62,872 bases of DNA from Phycisphaeraceae bacterium (GTDB taxonomy: Bacteria; Planctomycetota; Phycisphaerae; Phycisphaerales; Phycisphaeraceae), in contig JAJDCS010000004.1 in NCBI GenBank assembly GCA_029260715.1, forward strand, positions 1 through 62,872. Reading direction: 5' to 3'. The notes under the pieces are model-generated. The model was not told the DNA's origin, did not search any database, and worked only from the letters and a program-made list of their open reading frames with translations. The position numbers and the translations under genes are program-made. Positions 52,516 through 62,872 of this stretch are shown in pieces (the first letter of the stretch is position 1; each line of letters opens with the position of its first letter).

Positions 52516-52785
52516 ATGACGATTACCGCGGAAAAAAAGACTCAGTTGATCGGCGAATACCGACGAGACGACAAAGACACCGGCTCGCCTGAGATCCAGA
52601 TCGCACTGCTGACGGAGCGGATCACCACCCTGACCGACCACTTTCGTGATCACAAGCACGACTACGCCTCCCGGCGTGGCCTGCTGATGATGGTAAGCAA
52701 GCGCAACCGTCTGCTTCGGTACCTGTCGAACATCAATCGCCCGGCGTACCTGGAGCTTATTGGGCGGCTTGGCTTGCGCAAGTAA
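52516..52785 (+). CDS. rpsO: 30S ribosomal protein S15
   Basis: An 89-residue ribosomal protein that binds 16S rRNA early in small-subunit assembly. It shows the complete S15 pattern: DDKDTGSPEIQIALLTERI, LTDHFRDHKHDYASRRGLL and KRNRLLRYLSNINRPAYLEL. It is followed by pnp, the order conserved in many bacteria. Confidence 0.97.
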   Translation: MTITAEKKTQLIGEYRRDDKDTGSPEIQIALLTERITTLTDHFRDHKHDYASRRGLLMMVSKRNRLLRYLSNINRPAYLELIGRLGLRK

Positions 52786-52899
52786 GAGGATAGACAAGCC
52801 CTTGGCCGCTGGTTCCCGATTGTTCTCGGGGATAGGGGCAGAGGGCAGTGGGCTCTACGCACCGCCTGTTCGTAAGTGCGTAAAGCCTTCTGTCACCTG

Positions 52900-52988
52900 C
52901 TCTGTGCGGAGGGGCATCACCCTTGGGCCGCTACCCGGTGTGCGCCGGGCAATCACAGGCCCTATTTGTGTCCCAATGAAGCACAGAG
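52900..52988 (+). promoter_or_regulatory. Multi-stem leader RNA of pnp
   Basis: A closing helix CTCTGTGC (52900-52907) / GCACAGAG (52981-52988) encloses AGGG/CCCT (52910-52913 with 52920-52923) and a second arm GGGCC/GGCCC (52925-52929 with 52958-52962) capped by CCCGG/CCGGG (52934-52938 with 52945-52949). The closing helix contains AGAG of the ribosome binding site AGAGGA for ATG 52999. It could act as an autoregulatory or RNase-sensitive element, as known for pnp leaders in Enterobacteria. Confidence 0.6.
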
Positions 52989-52998
52989 GAAAAACAGC

Positions 52999-55149
52999 AT
53001 GGCAGTTACCAAAGTTGAGTTAGAACTCGGCGGACGCACCCTTAGCATCGAAACCGGCAGGTTGGCCAAGCAGGCCGACGGGTCGGTGCTGGTCCAGTAC
53101 GGCGATACGGTCGTTCTGGGCACAGCGGTCCAAGCGGCGCCGCGAGCGGGCATTGACTTCTTCCCCCTCACCGTCGACTACCGCGAGAAGCTAAACGCCG
53201 CGGGCAAGTTCCCAGGCGGTTTCCGCAAGCGCGAGGGCGCGCCCAATCAAAAAGAAATCCTCACCATGCGGAACATCGACCGGCCCATCCGGCCGCTGTT
53301 CCCCAAGGGGTACTTCGACGAAGTCCAGATCCAGTGCTGGGTCTTGGCTGCCGACGGGCAGAACGAGCCGGACGTCCTGGCGGGTATCGCCGCGTCGGCG
53401 GCCCTTTCGATCAGTTCCATCCCGTTCCAGGGCCCGGTGGGCAATGTCCGCGTCGGGCGGGTCGACGGGCAATACGTGCTGATGCCCACCGCAGCCCAAA
53501 ATCAGTTCAGCGATCTGGACATGCTCCTGTGCGGGCACAAGGACGGGCTGAACATGATCGAGGTAGGCGCCCACCAACTGTCGGAGGACGTGGTACACGG
53601 CGCGATCGCGTTCGGTTTTGAGCAGGTCAAGCTGATCGTGGGGCTTATTGATCAGCTCGTCGCCAAGGTCGGCAAGGAGAAGGTCACCAGCCTGATCCTG
53701 CCCGCAGACGAAGTTGTCGCCGCGGTCAAGAGCAAGCTGGCTGGCCCGTTCAAGGCCGCGAAGACGTCGGACGGCTCCAAGCACGAACGCCAGGCCGCGA
53801 TTAATAAGGTCGTCGAAGACTTTATCGCCAGCGAATACCCGAAGCCCGGCGACGACGCGACGCTGGCTCAACACCGCAAGTGGGAGCAGAACGTCACGGA
53901 CTCCAAGCTGGCGATCCACGACTTGGAAGAGGAACTGACCCGCGAGATTATCCGTAGCGGCAAGCGCACGGACGGGCGGTCATTCGATGAACTTCGTGAG
54001 ATCACTTGCGACGCGGGCGTGCTGCCGCGCGTACACGGGTCTGCTGTGTTCACACGCGGCGAGACGCAGGCGTTGGTCACAGCCACACTTGGCACCGGGC
54101 GTGACGAGCAGATCGTCGACGGCCTGGGCGACGAATACGCCGAGAAGTTTTACCTGCACTACAACTTCCCCCCGTTCTCGGTGGGCGAGGCCAAGCGGAT
54201 CATGGGCCCCGGCCGGCGCGAGATCGGCCACGGCATGCTCGCCCAGAAGGCGCTGCAGCCCGTACTCCCCCCGGTTGAGAAATTCCCATACACCATCCGT
54301 CTCGTCAGCGACATCCTCGAATCCAACGGCTCGTCGAGCATGGCCTCGGCCTGCGGCGGGACATTGGCGCTGTTAGACGCTGGCGTGCCCATCATCGCGC
54401 CGGTGGCGGGCATCAGCATCGGCTTGATCAAGGCGGACAAAGCAGGGCAAGAAGACGTCTACCTTGTCGATATCCAAGGCGAGGAAGACCACTTCGGCGA
54501 CATGGATTTTAAAGTCACCGGCACGCGAACCGGCATCACGGCGATCCAACTCGACCTGAAGATCCGCGGCCTGAACCTCGATCAAATCAAGAAGACCTTC
54601 GAGATGGCCAAGAAGACGCGTATTGAGATCATCGAGAAGATCATCGCCGAGATACCCGAGGCGCGAAGCGAGATCAGCAAACACGCCCCGCGCATGCTGT
54701 CGATCCGCATCCACCCCGACAAGATCGGCAAGCTGATCGGCCCCGGCGGCAAGACCATCCGCATGCTCGAAGAGACCACCGGCGCGAAGATCGAGATCGA
54801 AGAAGACGGCACGGTCTACGTCTCGGCGGTGGGCGCCGGCAAAGCCGAGAAGGCACTCGAAGAGATCGAGAAGCTGTGCGCCGAGGTCAAGGTGGGCAGC
54901 ATCTACACGGGCAAGGTGAACTCGATCAAAGATTTCGGCGCGTTCATCGAGATCATCCCCGGCCAGGACGGCTTGTGTCACATCTCCGAACTCGACGACG
55001 GCTACGTGCAGAAGGTGGCCGACGTGGTGAGCATCGGCGACATAGTGCGTGTCAAGGTGCTGCTGGTCGACGACCAGGGCCGTGTGAAGCTCTCACGCAA
55101 AGCCGCGATGAAGGAAGAGAACGAGCCGGCCGGCGCGGGCACGGAATAG
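52999..55149 (+). CDS. pnp: Polyribonucleotide nucleotidyltransferase
   Basis: A 716-residue exoribonuclease that degrades RNA with phosphate. Two RNase PH-like domains occur, the second starting about residue 320 (GKRTDGRSFDELREITCDAG). The catalytic region is PPFSVGEAKRIMGPGRREIGHG and SNGSSSMASACGGTLALLDAG. A KH domain (IRIHPDKIGKLIGPGGKTI) and an S1 domain (GKVNSIKDFGAFIEI, GLCHISELDD) close the protein. The ATG at 52999 is chosen because homology starts at AVTKVELELGG; the longer frame from 52876 runs through the structured leader. Confidence 0.96.
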   Translation: MAVTKVELELGGRTLSIETGRLAKQADGSVLVQYGDTVVLGTAVQAAPRAGIDFFPLTVDYREKLNAAGKFPGGFRKREGAPNQKEILTMRNIDRPIRPLFPKGYFDEVQIQCWVLAADGQNEPDVLAGIAASAALSISSIPFQGPVGNVRVGRVDGQYVLMPTAAQNQFSDLDMLLCGHKDGLNMIEVGAHQLSEDVVHGAIAFGFEQVKLIVGLIDQLVAKVGKEKVTSLILPADEVVAAVKSKLAGPFKAAKTSDGSKHERQAAINKVVEDFIASEYPKPGDDATLAQHRKWEQNVTDSKLAIHDLEEELTREIIRSGKRTDGRSFDELREITCDAGVLPRVHGSAVFTRGETQALVTATLGTGRDEQIVDGLGDEYAEKFYLHYNFPPFSVGEAKRIMGPGRREIGHGMLAQKALQPVLPPVEKFPYTIRLVSDILESNGSSSMASACGGTLALLDAGVPIIAPVAGISIGLIKADKAGQEDVYLVDIQGEEDHFGDMDFKVTGTRTGITAIQLDLKIRGLNLDQIKKTFEMAKKTRIEIIEKIIAEIPEARSEISKHAPRMLSIRIHPDKIGKLIGPGGKTIRMLEETTGAKIEIEEDGTVYVSAVGAGKAEKALEEIEKLCAEVKVGSIYTGKVNSIKDFGAFIEIIPGQDGLCHISELDDGYVQKVADVVSIGDIVRVKVLLVDDQGRVKLSRKAAMKEENEPAGAGTE

Positions 55150-55317
55150 CCACGCGGCCGCTTGTTTCCTGAGTTATATGAGCCTCTAACCAAAGTGAGT
55201 CGTCGATCGGTTGGGTTTTGCCGGCTGGTTGTCGTTCGCACACAGCAACTCGCCTGAAGCGGATCTACAGATCTTCGGCGTGCTTGTGCCACCTGTTTGT
55301 CGTTGGGTGTCGCGGCC

Positions 55318-57090
55318 TTACGGCATGGGCGAGTCGTCGACGAACTCGACCCGGTTCCGTTCCGTTAGCGTGCCCATTGCGCGGTAGAAACTAGCCACGG
55401 CGGTGTTGTAGTCGGTCAGGGCTTGGATCTCCTGGATCTCCGCGTTGGCTAGGCGCTGCTGGGTGGAGAGCTTCAGGTCGAGCAGGAACTCGGGCGTCAG
55501 CGCGACGCCTGCCTCTTCCTGCTCTTCAATCGCACGGAGGTTGTCCGACGCGGCGCGCCTCGCCGCGCGGGCCGCGTCGATCAATTGATACGTGGTCTGC
55601 AGGTTCCGCAGCGACTCCTTGACTTCCAGCACCACCACCTCGGCCACCCGCTTGTAGTTGATTACCGCGGCCTGGCGGCCAAGCTGCTGGGCGCGGTACT
55701 GGGACTCCCGCTCACGGTTGCCGAACGGCAGCTCGAACTGCAGGTTCAGCAGGTAATCGACGAAGTCGCTGTCGGTGAGGTTGCTATACGCGTCGCCCAC
55801 GCCTTCATCAGCCAGGGCTGTCGTCGCGTTGTACTGGATCGTCGCCGATAGATCGAGCAAGGGCAGGCGCTGGTTGTCCGCGACGCGCAGTCGGATCGTC
55901 GCGTCGTTGATCTCGTGCAACGCCCGCTGCAGTTGCGGGCGGTGGCGCAGGGCCGTGGTCACGGCGTCAAGCAGGCTGAACTTCAGGGGCATGTCCACCG
56001 GCTCGTCCACCGGCGACAGCAGCGTCTCACCGGCCAGGGGCAGGTCCTTGGAGTAGATCAGCCGCTTGAGCCTGTCCGACGCGATCCGCACCGATTGCCT
56101 GGCCCGGATCACGTCGGCGCGACGCAGCTCCACAAAGCTGTTCGCCTCGGTCAGACGCACGGGGCTGACGTCGAAGTTCTCACGCTGCTTGAGTTGGTCG
56201 CGGTCGGCGATGGTGCGTTCCAAAAGCCGTTCCTGGATCAGCAGCACCGCGCGGGCACCCACCAGCCCCCAGTACTCCCGCTCGGTTTCCAGCATGCTGT
56301 CGAGCAATTGGCGGCGGAGGTCCTCCACCGCTTCGCGCCTGGCGTTGGCAGACAGCAGGATCTGCGACCGGTTCACGTCCCCGCCGAAGTTGCGCAGCAG
56401 CGGCTGTGTGACGGTCAACGCGACGTTCGCGTCGTACCACTTGTTGGTGCTGAAGAACGACGGCACGCGTGTGTTGCTTGTGAACTCGGTGCTCATGGCG
56501 ACCTGCCCGCCTGTGGCGAAGTTTTTGCGGATGCCGGTGGTCAGCGAGCGTGTGTCTTGCTGGACGGTGCCGAACGCGGCGAGCCCCGCGCCGGCTGGGG
56601 GCTGGGGCGTGTCGACCTTCTGGAAGTCGAACGTGGTGAAGAAGACCGCGTCGAAGTTCGCCTGGGCCTGGGTGATCTGTGCCTCGTTGATCGCCGGCTG
56701 TATACGCGCGACCTGCACGTCCAGGTTGTTCTGCACCGTTAGCTGGATCGCTTGCTTGAGCGACATGCCCACGGTGTCGGGTTCGGCCTGGCCGATCAGG
56801 TCGGGCCCGAGTTTCATCTTCCGGTCGCGGTAGGCGTCGGGCCCGCTCATCCGGTCGAGCTCTTCGCGGCGCTCGTCGGTCAGCTCGGCGTTCACGTCGC
56901 TGGGCGGTCTGCTCAGCTCGATCACCGGGCCGGCAGCCACCGACTGCAGGTACCGCCGGTTCGAGGCCAGCAACTGCTCGCGCAGCTCGCTCTCTTCATC
57001 GCTGGCCATGGGGCTTTCGCAACCCACAAAGACCACCGCCGCCCCCACACAAAGCCACGCTAAACTGAATATCCGTAACATCTTGATCAT
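55318..57090 (-). CDS. TolC family outer membrane protein with lipoprotein signal
   Basis: A 590-residue protein. The lipobox VVFVGC gives lipidated Cys24, then an Asp/Glu/Arg-rich linker. Two TolC/OEP repeats follow: LTVQNNLDVQVARIQPAI, TFDFQKVDT, LTVTQPLLRNFGGDVNRSQI, and the second LPLLDLSATIQYNATTALADEG, LQFELPFGNRERESQYRA, with long amphipathic helices between. It is probably the outer-membrane channel of a tripartite efflux or export system; no inner-membrane pump or adaptor is nearby. ATG 57090 has no clear ribosome binding site; ATG 57081 is an alternative. Confidence 0.85.
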   Translation of the reverse strand: MIKMLRIFSLAWLCVGAAVVFVGCESPMASDEESELREQLLASNRRYLQSVAAGPVIELSRPPSDVNAELTDERREELDRMSGPDAYRDRKMKLGPDLIGQAEPDTVGMSLKQAIQLTVQNNLDVQVARIQPAINEAQITQAQANFDAVFFTTFDFQKVDTPQPPAGAGLAAFGTVQQDTRSLTTGIRKNFATGGQVAMSTEFTSNTRVPSFFSTNKWYDANVALTVTQPLLRNFGGDVNRSQILLSANARREAVEDLRRQLLDSMLETEREYWGLVGARAVLLIQERLLERTIADRDQLKQRENFDVSPVRLTEANSFVELRRADVIRARQSVRIASDRLKRLIYSKDLPLAGETLLSPVDEPVDMPLKFSLLDAVTTALRHRPQLQRALHEINDATIRLRVADNQRLPLLDLSATIQYNATTALADEGVGDAYSNLTDSDFVDYLLNLQFELPFGNRERESQYRAQQLGRQAAVINYKRVAEVVVLEVKESLRNLQTTYQLIDAARAARRAASDNLRAIEEQEEAGVALTPEFLLDLKLSTQQRLANAEIQEIQALTDYNTAVASFYRAMGTLTERNRVEFVDDSPMP

Positions 57091-57182
57091 GATCGGAGGA
57101 TCATACCCCGCCGATGCAAAACCCGTCAAAGCGTCGCGGGGCCGACACACCGCCAAGCCTAGCCGTGGGCCTGTTATACGAC

Positions 57183-57188
57183 TAGAAT
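57183..57188 (+). promoter_or_regulatory. -10-like box upstream of leuC
   Basis: TAGAAT at 57183-57188, about 84 nt before the leuC start. The -35 at normal spacing (TAGCCG) is poor. Confidence 0.35.
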
Positions 57189-57271
57189 CGTTCACGCAAG
57201 ATTGTTTAGCCGCGTCGCCGCGTTGGAGGCACCAGCCGCCGCCACGGGCACGCATCAAGGAGTAGACCATC

Positions 57272-58681
57272 GTGGCCAAGCCCATGACCATGACCGAAAA
57301 GATCATCGCCGCCCACGCCGGGCGCGACCATGTCAACCCCGGCGACAACGTCTGGGTGGGCGTGGACGTGCTCATGACCCACGATGTGTGTGGGCCTGGC
57401 ACGATCGGCATCTTCAAAGAGCGGTTCGGCCAAAACGCAAAAGTCTGGGACAAGGACCGCGTGGTCATCATCCCCGACCACTACATCTTCACCGCGGAAG
57501 ACAAGTGCCACCGTAACATCCAGATTCTGCGGGACTTCGTGCGTGAGCAGGGCTTGAAGTATTACTACGACCCCGACTTCGTCACCAGCGAGCCGGGCAT
57601 GCCCAACCCCTACAAAGACCCGACCAAGACAAGCTACAAGGGCGTGTGCCACAAGGCCTTGCCCGAAGAGGGGCACGTGCGCCCCGGCGAGATTTTGCTG
57701 GGCACGGACAGCCACTCCTGCACAGCCGGCGCGTTCGGGCAATTGGCTTCGGGCGTAGGCAACACCGACGCGGCCTTCGTCCTGGGCACGGGCAAGACCT
57801 GGCTGAAAGTCCCGCCCACCATGAAGTTCACCTTCCGTGGGCAGATACCGCCTTACCTGACAGCCAAGGACCTGATCCTCGCCGTCATCGGCGAAATCTC
57901 CGTCTCGGGCGGCACGTACAAGACCATGTACTTCGCGGGCGACGGTGTGTCTTCGCTCACCCTCGAAGACCGCATGACACTGACGAACATGGTCATCGAA
58001 GCCGGCGGCAAAAACGGCGTGTGCGACGTGGACGAGAAGACGCTGCAATACGTGCGCGCCCGGTCCAACGTCGACCACTGGACGGTCTATAAAGACGACC
58101 CCGGCTGTGCGTACGACTGTGAGTATGAATGGGACCTGGGCACGCTTGAGCCGCTGGTGGCTAAGCCCTACTCGCCCGACAACAAAGACACCGCACACAA
58201 TTGTCGGGACGTGAAGATCGACCGCGCGTACATCGGCTCGTGTACCGGCGGGAAGATCACGGACATGATCTTCGCCGCCAACCTGCTGAGCGGCCACACC
58301 GTCAAGATCCCCACGTACGTGGTGCCCGGCTCGACCGAGGTGCACGCCGACATGCTGCGCCTGAATATCCAAGGCCAAGCGAAACAAGAGGGCGAGAAAT
58401 CGATCTACCAGGTGCTGGAGGACGCGGGTTGCTTGATCTCCGCATCGAGCTGCGCCGCGTGCTTGGGCGGGCCTATGGACACGTTCGGCAGACTCAACGA
58501 GCCCATGGCTTGCATCAGCACGACGAACCGCAACTTCCCCGGTCGCATGGGCCACAAGGACGCGGGGGTGTATCTGGCGTCGCCGTTGACGGCGGCGGCT
58601 ACGGCGCTGACGGGGTACGTGACCGATCCGCGCGAATACGTCTCCGAGCCGATCGCTACGGGTTCGGCGGGGGTGCTGTAA
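57272..58681 (+). CDS. leuC: 3-isopropylmalate dehydratase large subunit (LeuC/aconitase family)
   Basis: A 469-residue [4Fe-4S] aconitase-family protein with the cluster cysteines in LLGTDSHSCTAGAFG and IGSCTGGKITDM (first) and SSCAACLGGPMDTF (second). GTG 57272 with AAGGAG 9 nt upstream is chosen. Segments MTHDVCGPGTIGIF and NRNFPGRMGH are of the archaeal/homoaconitase-like LeuC subfamily, so isopropylmalate is the default substrate but a related hydroxyacid is possible. No leuD small-subunit gene lies beside it in the window. Confidence 0.85.
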   Translation: MAKPMTMTEKIIAAHAGRDHVNPGDNVWVGVDVLMTHDVCGPGTIGIFKERFGQNAKVWDKDRVVIIPDHYIFTAEDKCHRNIQILRDFVREQGLKYYYDPDFVTSEPGMPNPYKDPTKTSYKGVCHKALPEEGHVRPGEILLGTDSHSCTAGAFGQLASGVGNTDAAFVLGTGKTWLKVPPTMKFTFRGQIPPYLTAKDLILAVIGEISVSGGTYKTMYFAGDGVSSLTLEDRMTLTNMVIEAGGKNGVCDVDEKTLQYVRARSNVDHWTVYKDDPGCAYDCEYEWDLGTLEPLVAKPYSPDNKDTAHNCRDVKIDRAYIGSCTGGKITDMIFAANLLSGHTVKIPTYVVPGSTEVHADMLRLNIQGQAKQEGEKSIYQVLEDAGCLISASSCAACLGGPMDTFGRLNEPMACISTTNRNFPGRMGHKDAGVYLASPLTAAATALTGYVTDPREYVSEPIATGSAGVL

Positions 58682-58958
58682 GGGTAGGGGCGGGGTGCGG
58701 TGCGTAAAGCCGACGGCAAGGCGATAGCGGATTGAAACGCCGGACCCCGACGAGGTGCCATGGGGCGATGCGACCCTGCGGCCGTGAATGGGGCCGGCTT
58801 TCGAAATATGTGGCGTGGCACGCCGACTCAACGGGCGATGCCGGATAGATGGTTAGATACACCCCGAGATCGCCCGCTACAACCTTGACAGAAGCTTGCT
58901 CATAGATAGATGGCACCCGACCGTGTTTGTACGTCTTTTTTACCGGGATTGTACGGAT
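58682..58958. other. Intergenic region leuC-marC
   Basis: 277 nt between convergent genes. No terminator with a clear T-tract and no coding region were recognised. Confidence 0.25.
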
Positions 58959-59567
58959 TCACAACTTGAAGTACTGCTTTACCCCAGCTAAGGCGTTGGC
59001 AGTTGCCACAGAAGCAAGTATCAGACCCATCACACGGCTAATAATGCTGGCTCCGCTGTTTCCTATCAGTCGGTCGATCCATCCGGCGCCGAGCATCAGC
59101 AGGTATACCACAACCAATACCGAAAGCATGACGGCTACTGTTTGAACCTGTTCCAGAAAGCTGTAACGGGCGTTTTCGGTCATGAGCACGGCCGCCAGCA
59201 TCGCCCCTGGGCTTGCGATGGATGGAACGGCTAGTGGGAAGATGGCGGTGTCGTGGACTTCATTAGCGAGCCTTACTTCTTCATCCGGCTTGCTCTCGCC
59301 GAAAATCATGGACAGCGCGAACAAAAAAAGCACGATGCCTCCGGCGATTTGGAATGCCGAGAGTGGGATGCGCATTGCGGTGAGAATGACTTCGCCCGCA
59401 ATCACAAAGAATAACAGGATCCCTGCAGACGCCAGGGTTGCGACTAGCGCGATTTTTCGTTTGGCGTGTTGGTCGTGTTGGCCCGTCACCGCAATAAAGA
59501 CAGGGACCGTTCCGATCGGATCGATGACCGCGAAGAAGACAATGAATGTGGCGACAAAGTCAATCAA
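58959..59567 (-). CDS. MarC family inner membrane protein
   Basis: A 202-residue protein of six hydrophobic segments. The family signature is FVATFIVFFAVIDPIGTVPVFIAVT at the N terminus, with LSAFQIAGGIVLFLFAL and PLAVPSIASPGAMLAAVLM downstream. MarC/UPF0056 proteins were once called antibiotic-resistance proteins but their transport role is unproven. It stands alone between leuC and a repeat region. Confidence 0.88.
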   Translation of the reverse strand: MIDFVATFIVFFAVIDPIGTVPVFIAVTGQHDQHAKRKIALVATLASAGILLFFVIAGEVILTAMRIPLSAFQIAGGIVLFLFALSMIFGESKPDEEVRLANEVHDTAIFPLAVPSIASPGAMLAAVLMTENARYSFLEQVQTVAVMLSVLVVVYLLMLGAGWIDRLIGNSGASIISRVMGLILASVATANALAGVKQYFKL

Positions 59568-59763
59568 TTTTCTTATCCGAGGGCGTGCGCGATGCGTCGT
59601 GTTGATCTGGGTCGGTATCGTGTGCTGAAAAGAGTATATAGCTGCTATGCCGGGTTGTGTATCCGTGGTGGGTTGGACGATCTACTATCAAGGTCGGGCA
59701 CGGCAGACTTGCTGGCGCTGGCTGGCTGGGACATCCAACTGCATGCGATGGGTCAGCAAGTAA

Positions 59764-59791
59764 GGTGGGATAAGCGACAGCGCATCCCACC
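59764..59791. repeat. 28-bp palindromic REP-like element, copy 1
   Basis: GGTGGGAT at 59764-59771 pairs with ATCCCACC at 59784-59791, around AAGCG-type centre sequence. It is the inverted counterpart of the copy at 59988-60015 (26 of 28 positions match). Confidence 0.65.
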
Positions 59792-59820
59792 ACCGCCTGC
59801 TCACTTGAGATCGATTTCAC

Positions 59821-59907
59821 GCCGGGTGCCACACAGCAGCCCGTCAGGGTGCTGTGTGTGGTGCGCCCAACACACATCAGCCTACGGCGTGATGTGTGGC
59901 ACCCGGC
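59821..59907. repeat. 87-bp element with perfect 15-bp terminal inverted repeats
   Basis: GCCGGGTGCCACACA (59821-59835) pairs perfectly with the last 15 bases (59893-59907). Inside is a second stem ACAGCA/TGCTGT and a further ACACATCA/TGATGTGT stem, giving a branched structure. There is no coding capacity. It is probably a REP- or MITE-type element. Confidence 0.6.
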
Positions 59908-59987
59908 AGGTTGACGGTGAAAAAGTAGCAGCCACCGGGTTGGTAGAGCCGGCGATAATAAGGCATCTCTGTAGTGTAAATCGGGAT

Positions 59988-60015
59988 GGTGGGATGCGCT
60001 AGCGCTTATCCCACC
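59988..60015. repeat. 28-bp palindromic REP-like element, copy 2
   Basis: GGTGGGAT (59988-59995) with ATCCCACC (60008-60015), arranged opposite to copy 1. It ends 5 nt before the acs stop codon, so it lies in the acs 3' untranslated region and may act as an mRNA-stabilising hairpin. Confidence 0.65.
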
Positions 60016-60019
60016 CTAC

Positions 60020-62017
<1,998 letters not shown>

Positions 62018-62506
62018 CGTTGGGCTACTCCCTGGACTGAATAAGGGTTTTTTAGGGACTGGATACTACCACGGGCCGGGGGCTTTGGGGGGATTATATA
62101 AGATAAATAGGTCTAAACATAGCAGGCTTGGGTTTTGATATGCCCGGGTGCCTGTTCGGCATCTTAAGATGGGCAAGTCGTTTGTTTTCGATGTTTTCGA
62201 TGTTTTTTTTACAGGTTTACAAGTAGTTTTTACAGGGCACATCTAGAATTTGTTCATCATATTAGCAAATGTAAGCAATGGCCTTAAATGGAGTTCAAAA
62301 AAGTAGAATCGCGCGAATTAGGTGGTTAGCCTGGCGATGATATTCTGCGAGCTGATTAACATTGCCATGTAGAGACATAGCGAGCCGTTGTTCTATGGGG
62401 TTAATGACCCGAAATGAGTTGCATGCAGAGAACACGGTGTTTTTTGGACTGAATAGTAGTTGGGAGGGTAGGCAGCTTACCAACTAAGATTCAGGAGTCA
62501 CATGTA
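62018..62506. promoter_or_regulatory. Divergent region between acs and the chemoreceptor-like gene
   Basis: 489 nt, AT-rich in its centre. It contains the acs -10 (TATAAT, - strand 62098-62093). A hairpin AGTTGG/CCAACT with inner GTA/TAC arms lies just before the rightward gene (about 62458-62486), and CAGGAG precedes its ATG. No other gene was seen. Confidence 0.4.
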
Positions 62507-62872
62507 ATGGCAGAGGGTAAACGGTTTTCTCAGTGGGGCATCAATCTAAAAGTCGTACACAAACTCACGTTGCTGTCCTTGGGGATAGGGCTGGGTTCGC
62601 TGTCGGTGATTGGTTATTTGGGCATCGTGCAGAGCCGGGAGGCTCTGATCGTTGGCCAGACGGAGGCGTTGAAAGGGATCCTCACCGCTCGCCAGGAGCA
62701 GGCGGAGAGTTACTTCGGGTTCATCCGTGGGCAGATGTTTAACTTCTCGCAGGACCTGATGGTGACCGAGGCGACGGCGAAGTTTGTCCAGGGGTTTGCC
62801 GCGGTGCCCGAGCAGTTGGTGCTGGACACGTCTGATGGGGGCGAGGTGTATAAGTCGGTCAAGGGTTACTAC
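62507..62872 (+). CDS. Methyl-accepting chemotaxis protein-like sensor, partial
   Basis: The first 122 codons of a gene cut by the window end. It begins MAEGKRFSQWGINLKVVHKL, then one transmembrane helix (LLSLGIGLGSLSVIGYLGIV), then a periplasmic helix ILTARQEQAESYFGFIRGQ and QMFNFSQDLMVTEATAKFVQG. This is the pattern of chemoreceptor or HAMP-sensor N termini. The signalling domain lies beyond the window, so a different output domain cannot be excluded. CAGGAG precedes the ATG. Confidence 0.7.
   Translation, partial: MAEGKRFSQWGINLKVVHKLTLLSLGIGLGSLSVIGYLGIVQSREALIVGQTEALKGILTARQEQAESYFGFIRGQMFNFSQDLMVTEATAKFVQGFAAVPEQLVLDTSDGGEVYKSVKGYY

Noticed and set aside
52876-52998. N-terminal extension of pnp from 52876
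   Set aside because: It runs through the structured leader and is not part of the PNPase family; ATG 52999 has AGAGGA upstream.
57188-57271. Leucine leader peptide upstream of leuC
   Set aside because: No short frame with clustered Leu codons and no terminator hairpin could be found before leuC.
57091-57471. 127-residue N-terminal extension of the TolC-like protein
   Set aside because: It lies antisense to leuC's start region; the lipoprotein signal begins at 57090.
59560-59877. 105-residue open frame on the - strand over the marC upstream region
   Set aside because: It overlaps the marC start and the REP-like repeats and has no protein-like features.

Overview
The window is high-GC DNA from a planctomycete, most likely of the class Phycisphaerae. 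The lineage is inferred from gene content: nine proteins with C-terminal PEP-CTERM sorting signals, two giant secreted repeat proteins ending in a dockerin-like segment plus PEP-CTERM, a TPR/peptidase-MA protein, PEP-CTERM-anchored enzymes and many PEP-CTERM/hypothetical genes among ordinary housekeeping genes. No phage, integrase, rRNA or CRISPR array was seen.

Layout. 1-266: a MITE-like inverted-repeat element and a bidirectional terminator. 267-4184: a class V aminotransferase and a divergent TPR/metallopeptidase. 4185-15360: a surface-protein block (a small PEP-CTERM protein, then two tandem paralogous giant repeat proteins). 15418-20315: tRNA-Lys, a solitary nuoH, an unusual signal peptidase I with a Cys4 insert and a long extra beta-rich domain, DAHP synthase (aroF) with a phenylalanine-type attenuator, and tRNA-Leu. 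20388-22836: two divergent PEP-CTERM genes. 22937-27648: an ebo-type cluster (TatD-like hydrolase, EboE-like, UbiA-like EboC, EboF-like phosphatase-fold protein) led by a small unknown gene. 27676-31172: DUF502 protein, hpf, ptsN-like EIIA, HPr, and convergent pssA. 31281-35961: a DUF2752 protein, two lipoproteins and a glycosyltransferase in one tightly packed operon, flanked by small membrane proteins. 36252-40680: four more PEP-CTERM proteins, including a metalloprotease-like protein and a PQQ-type sugar dehydrogenase. 41151-48372: a propeller-like membrane protein, a coiled-coil membrane protein, uppS, purA, pfkA and a GspE-N-like protein. 48601-49278: an AT-richer islet with a DUF3147 protein and a candidate structured RNA. 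49456-62017: serA, hemL, rpsO-pnp, a TolC-like lipoprotein, leuC, marC and acs. The window ends inside a chemoreceptor-like gene at 62507.

The best regulatory discovery is upstream of aroF: a sigma70-type promoter, a 21-codon leader frame with five Phe codons (all TTT), a segment able to pair with the left arm of a perfect Rho-independent terminator, and then aroF itself. This is the full set of parts for classical ribosome-mediated attenuation. Other notable items are a multi-stem leader on pnp that holds its ribosome binding site, a promoter-to-terminator candidate ncRNA after the DUF3147 gene, a family of hairpins sharing one 7-nt loop, and two classes of PEP-CTERM motif. All functional assignments rest on reading motifs and overall similarity by eye; no database search was possible.
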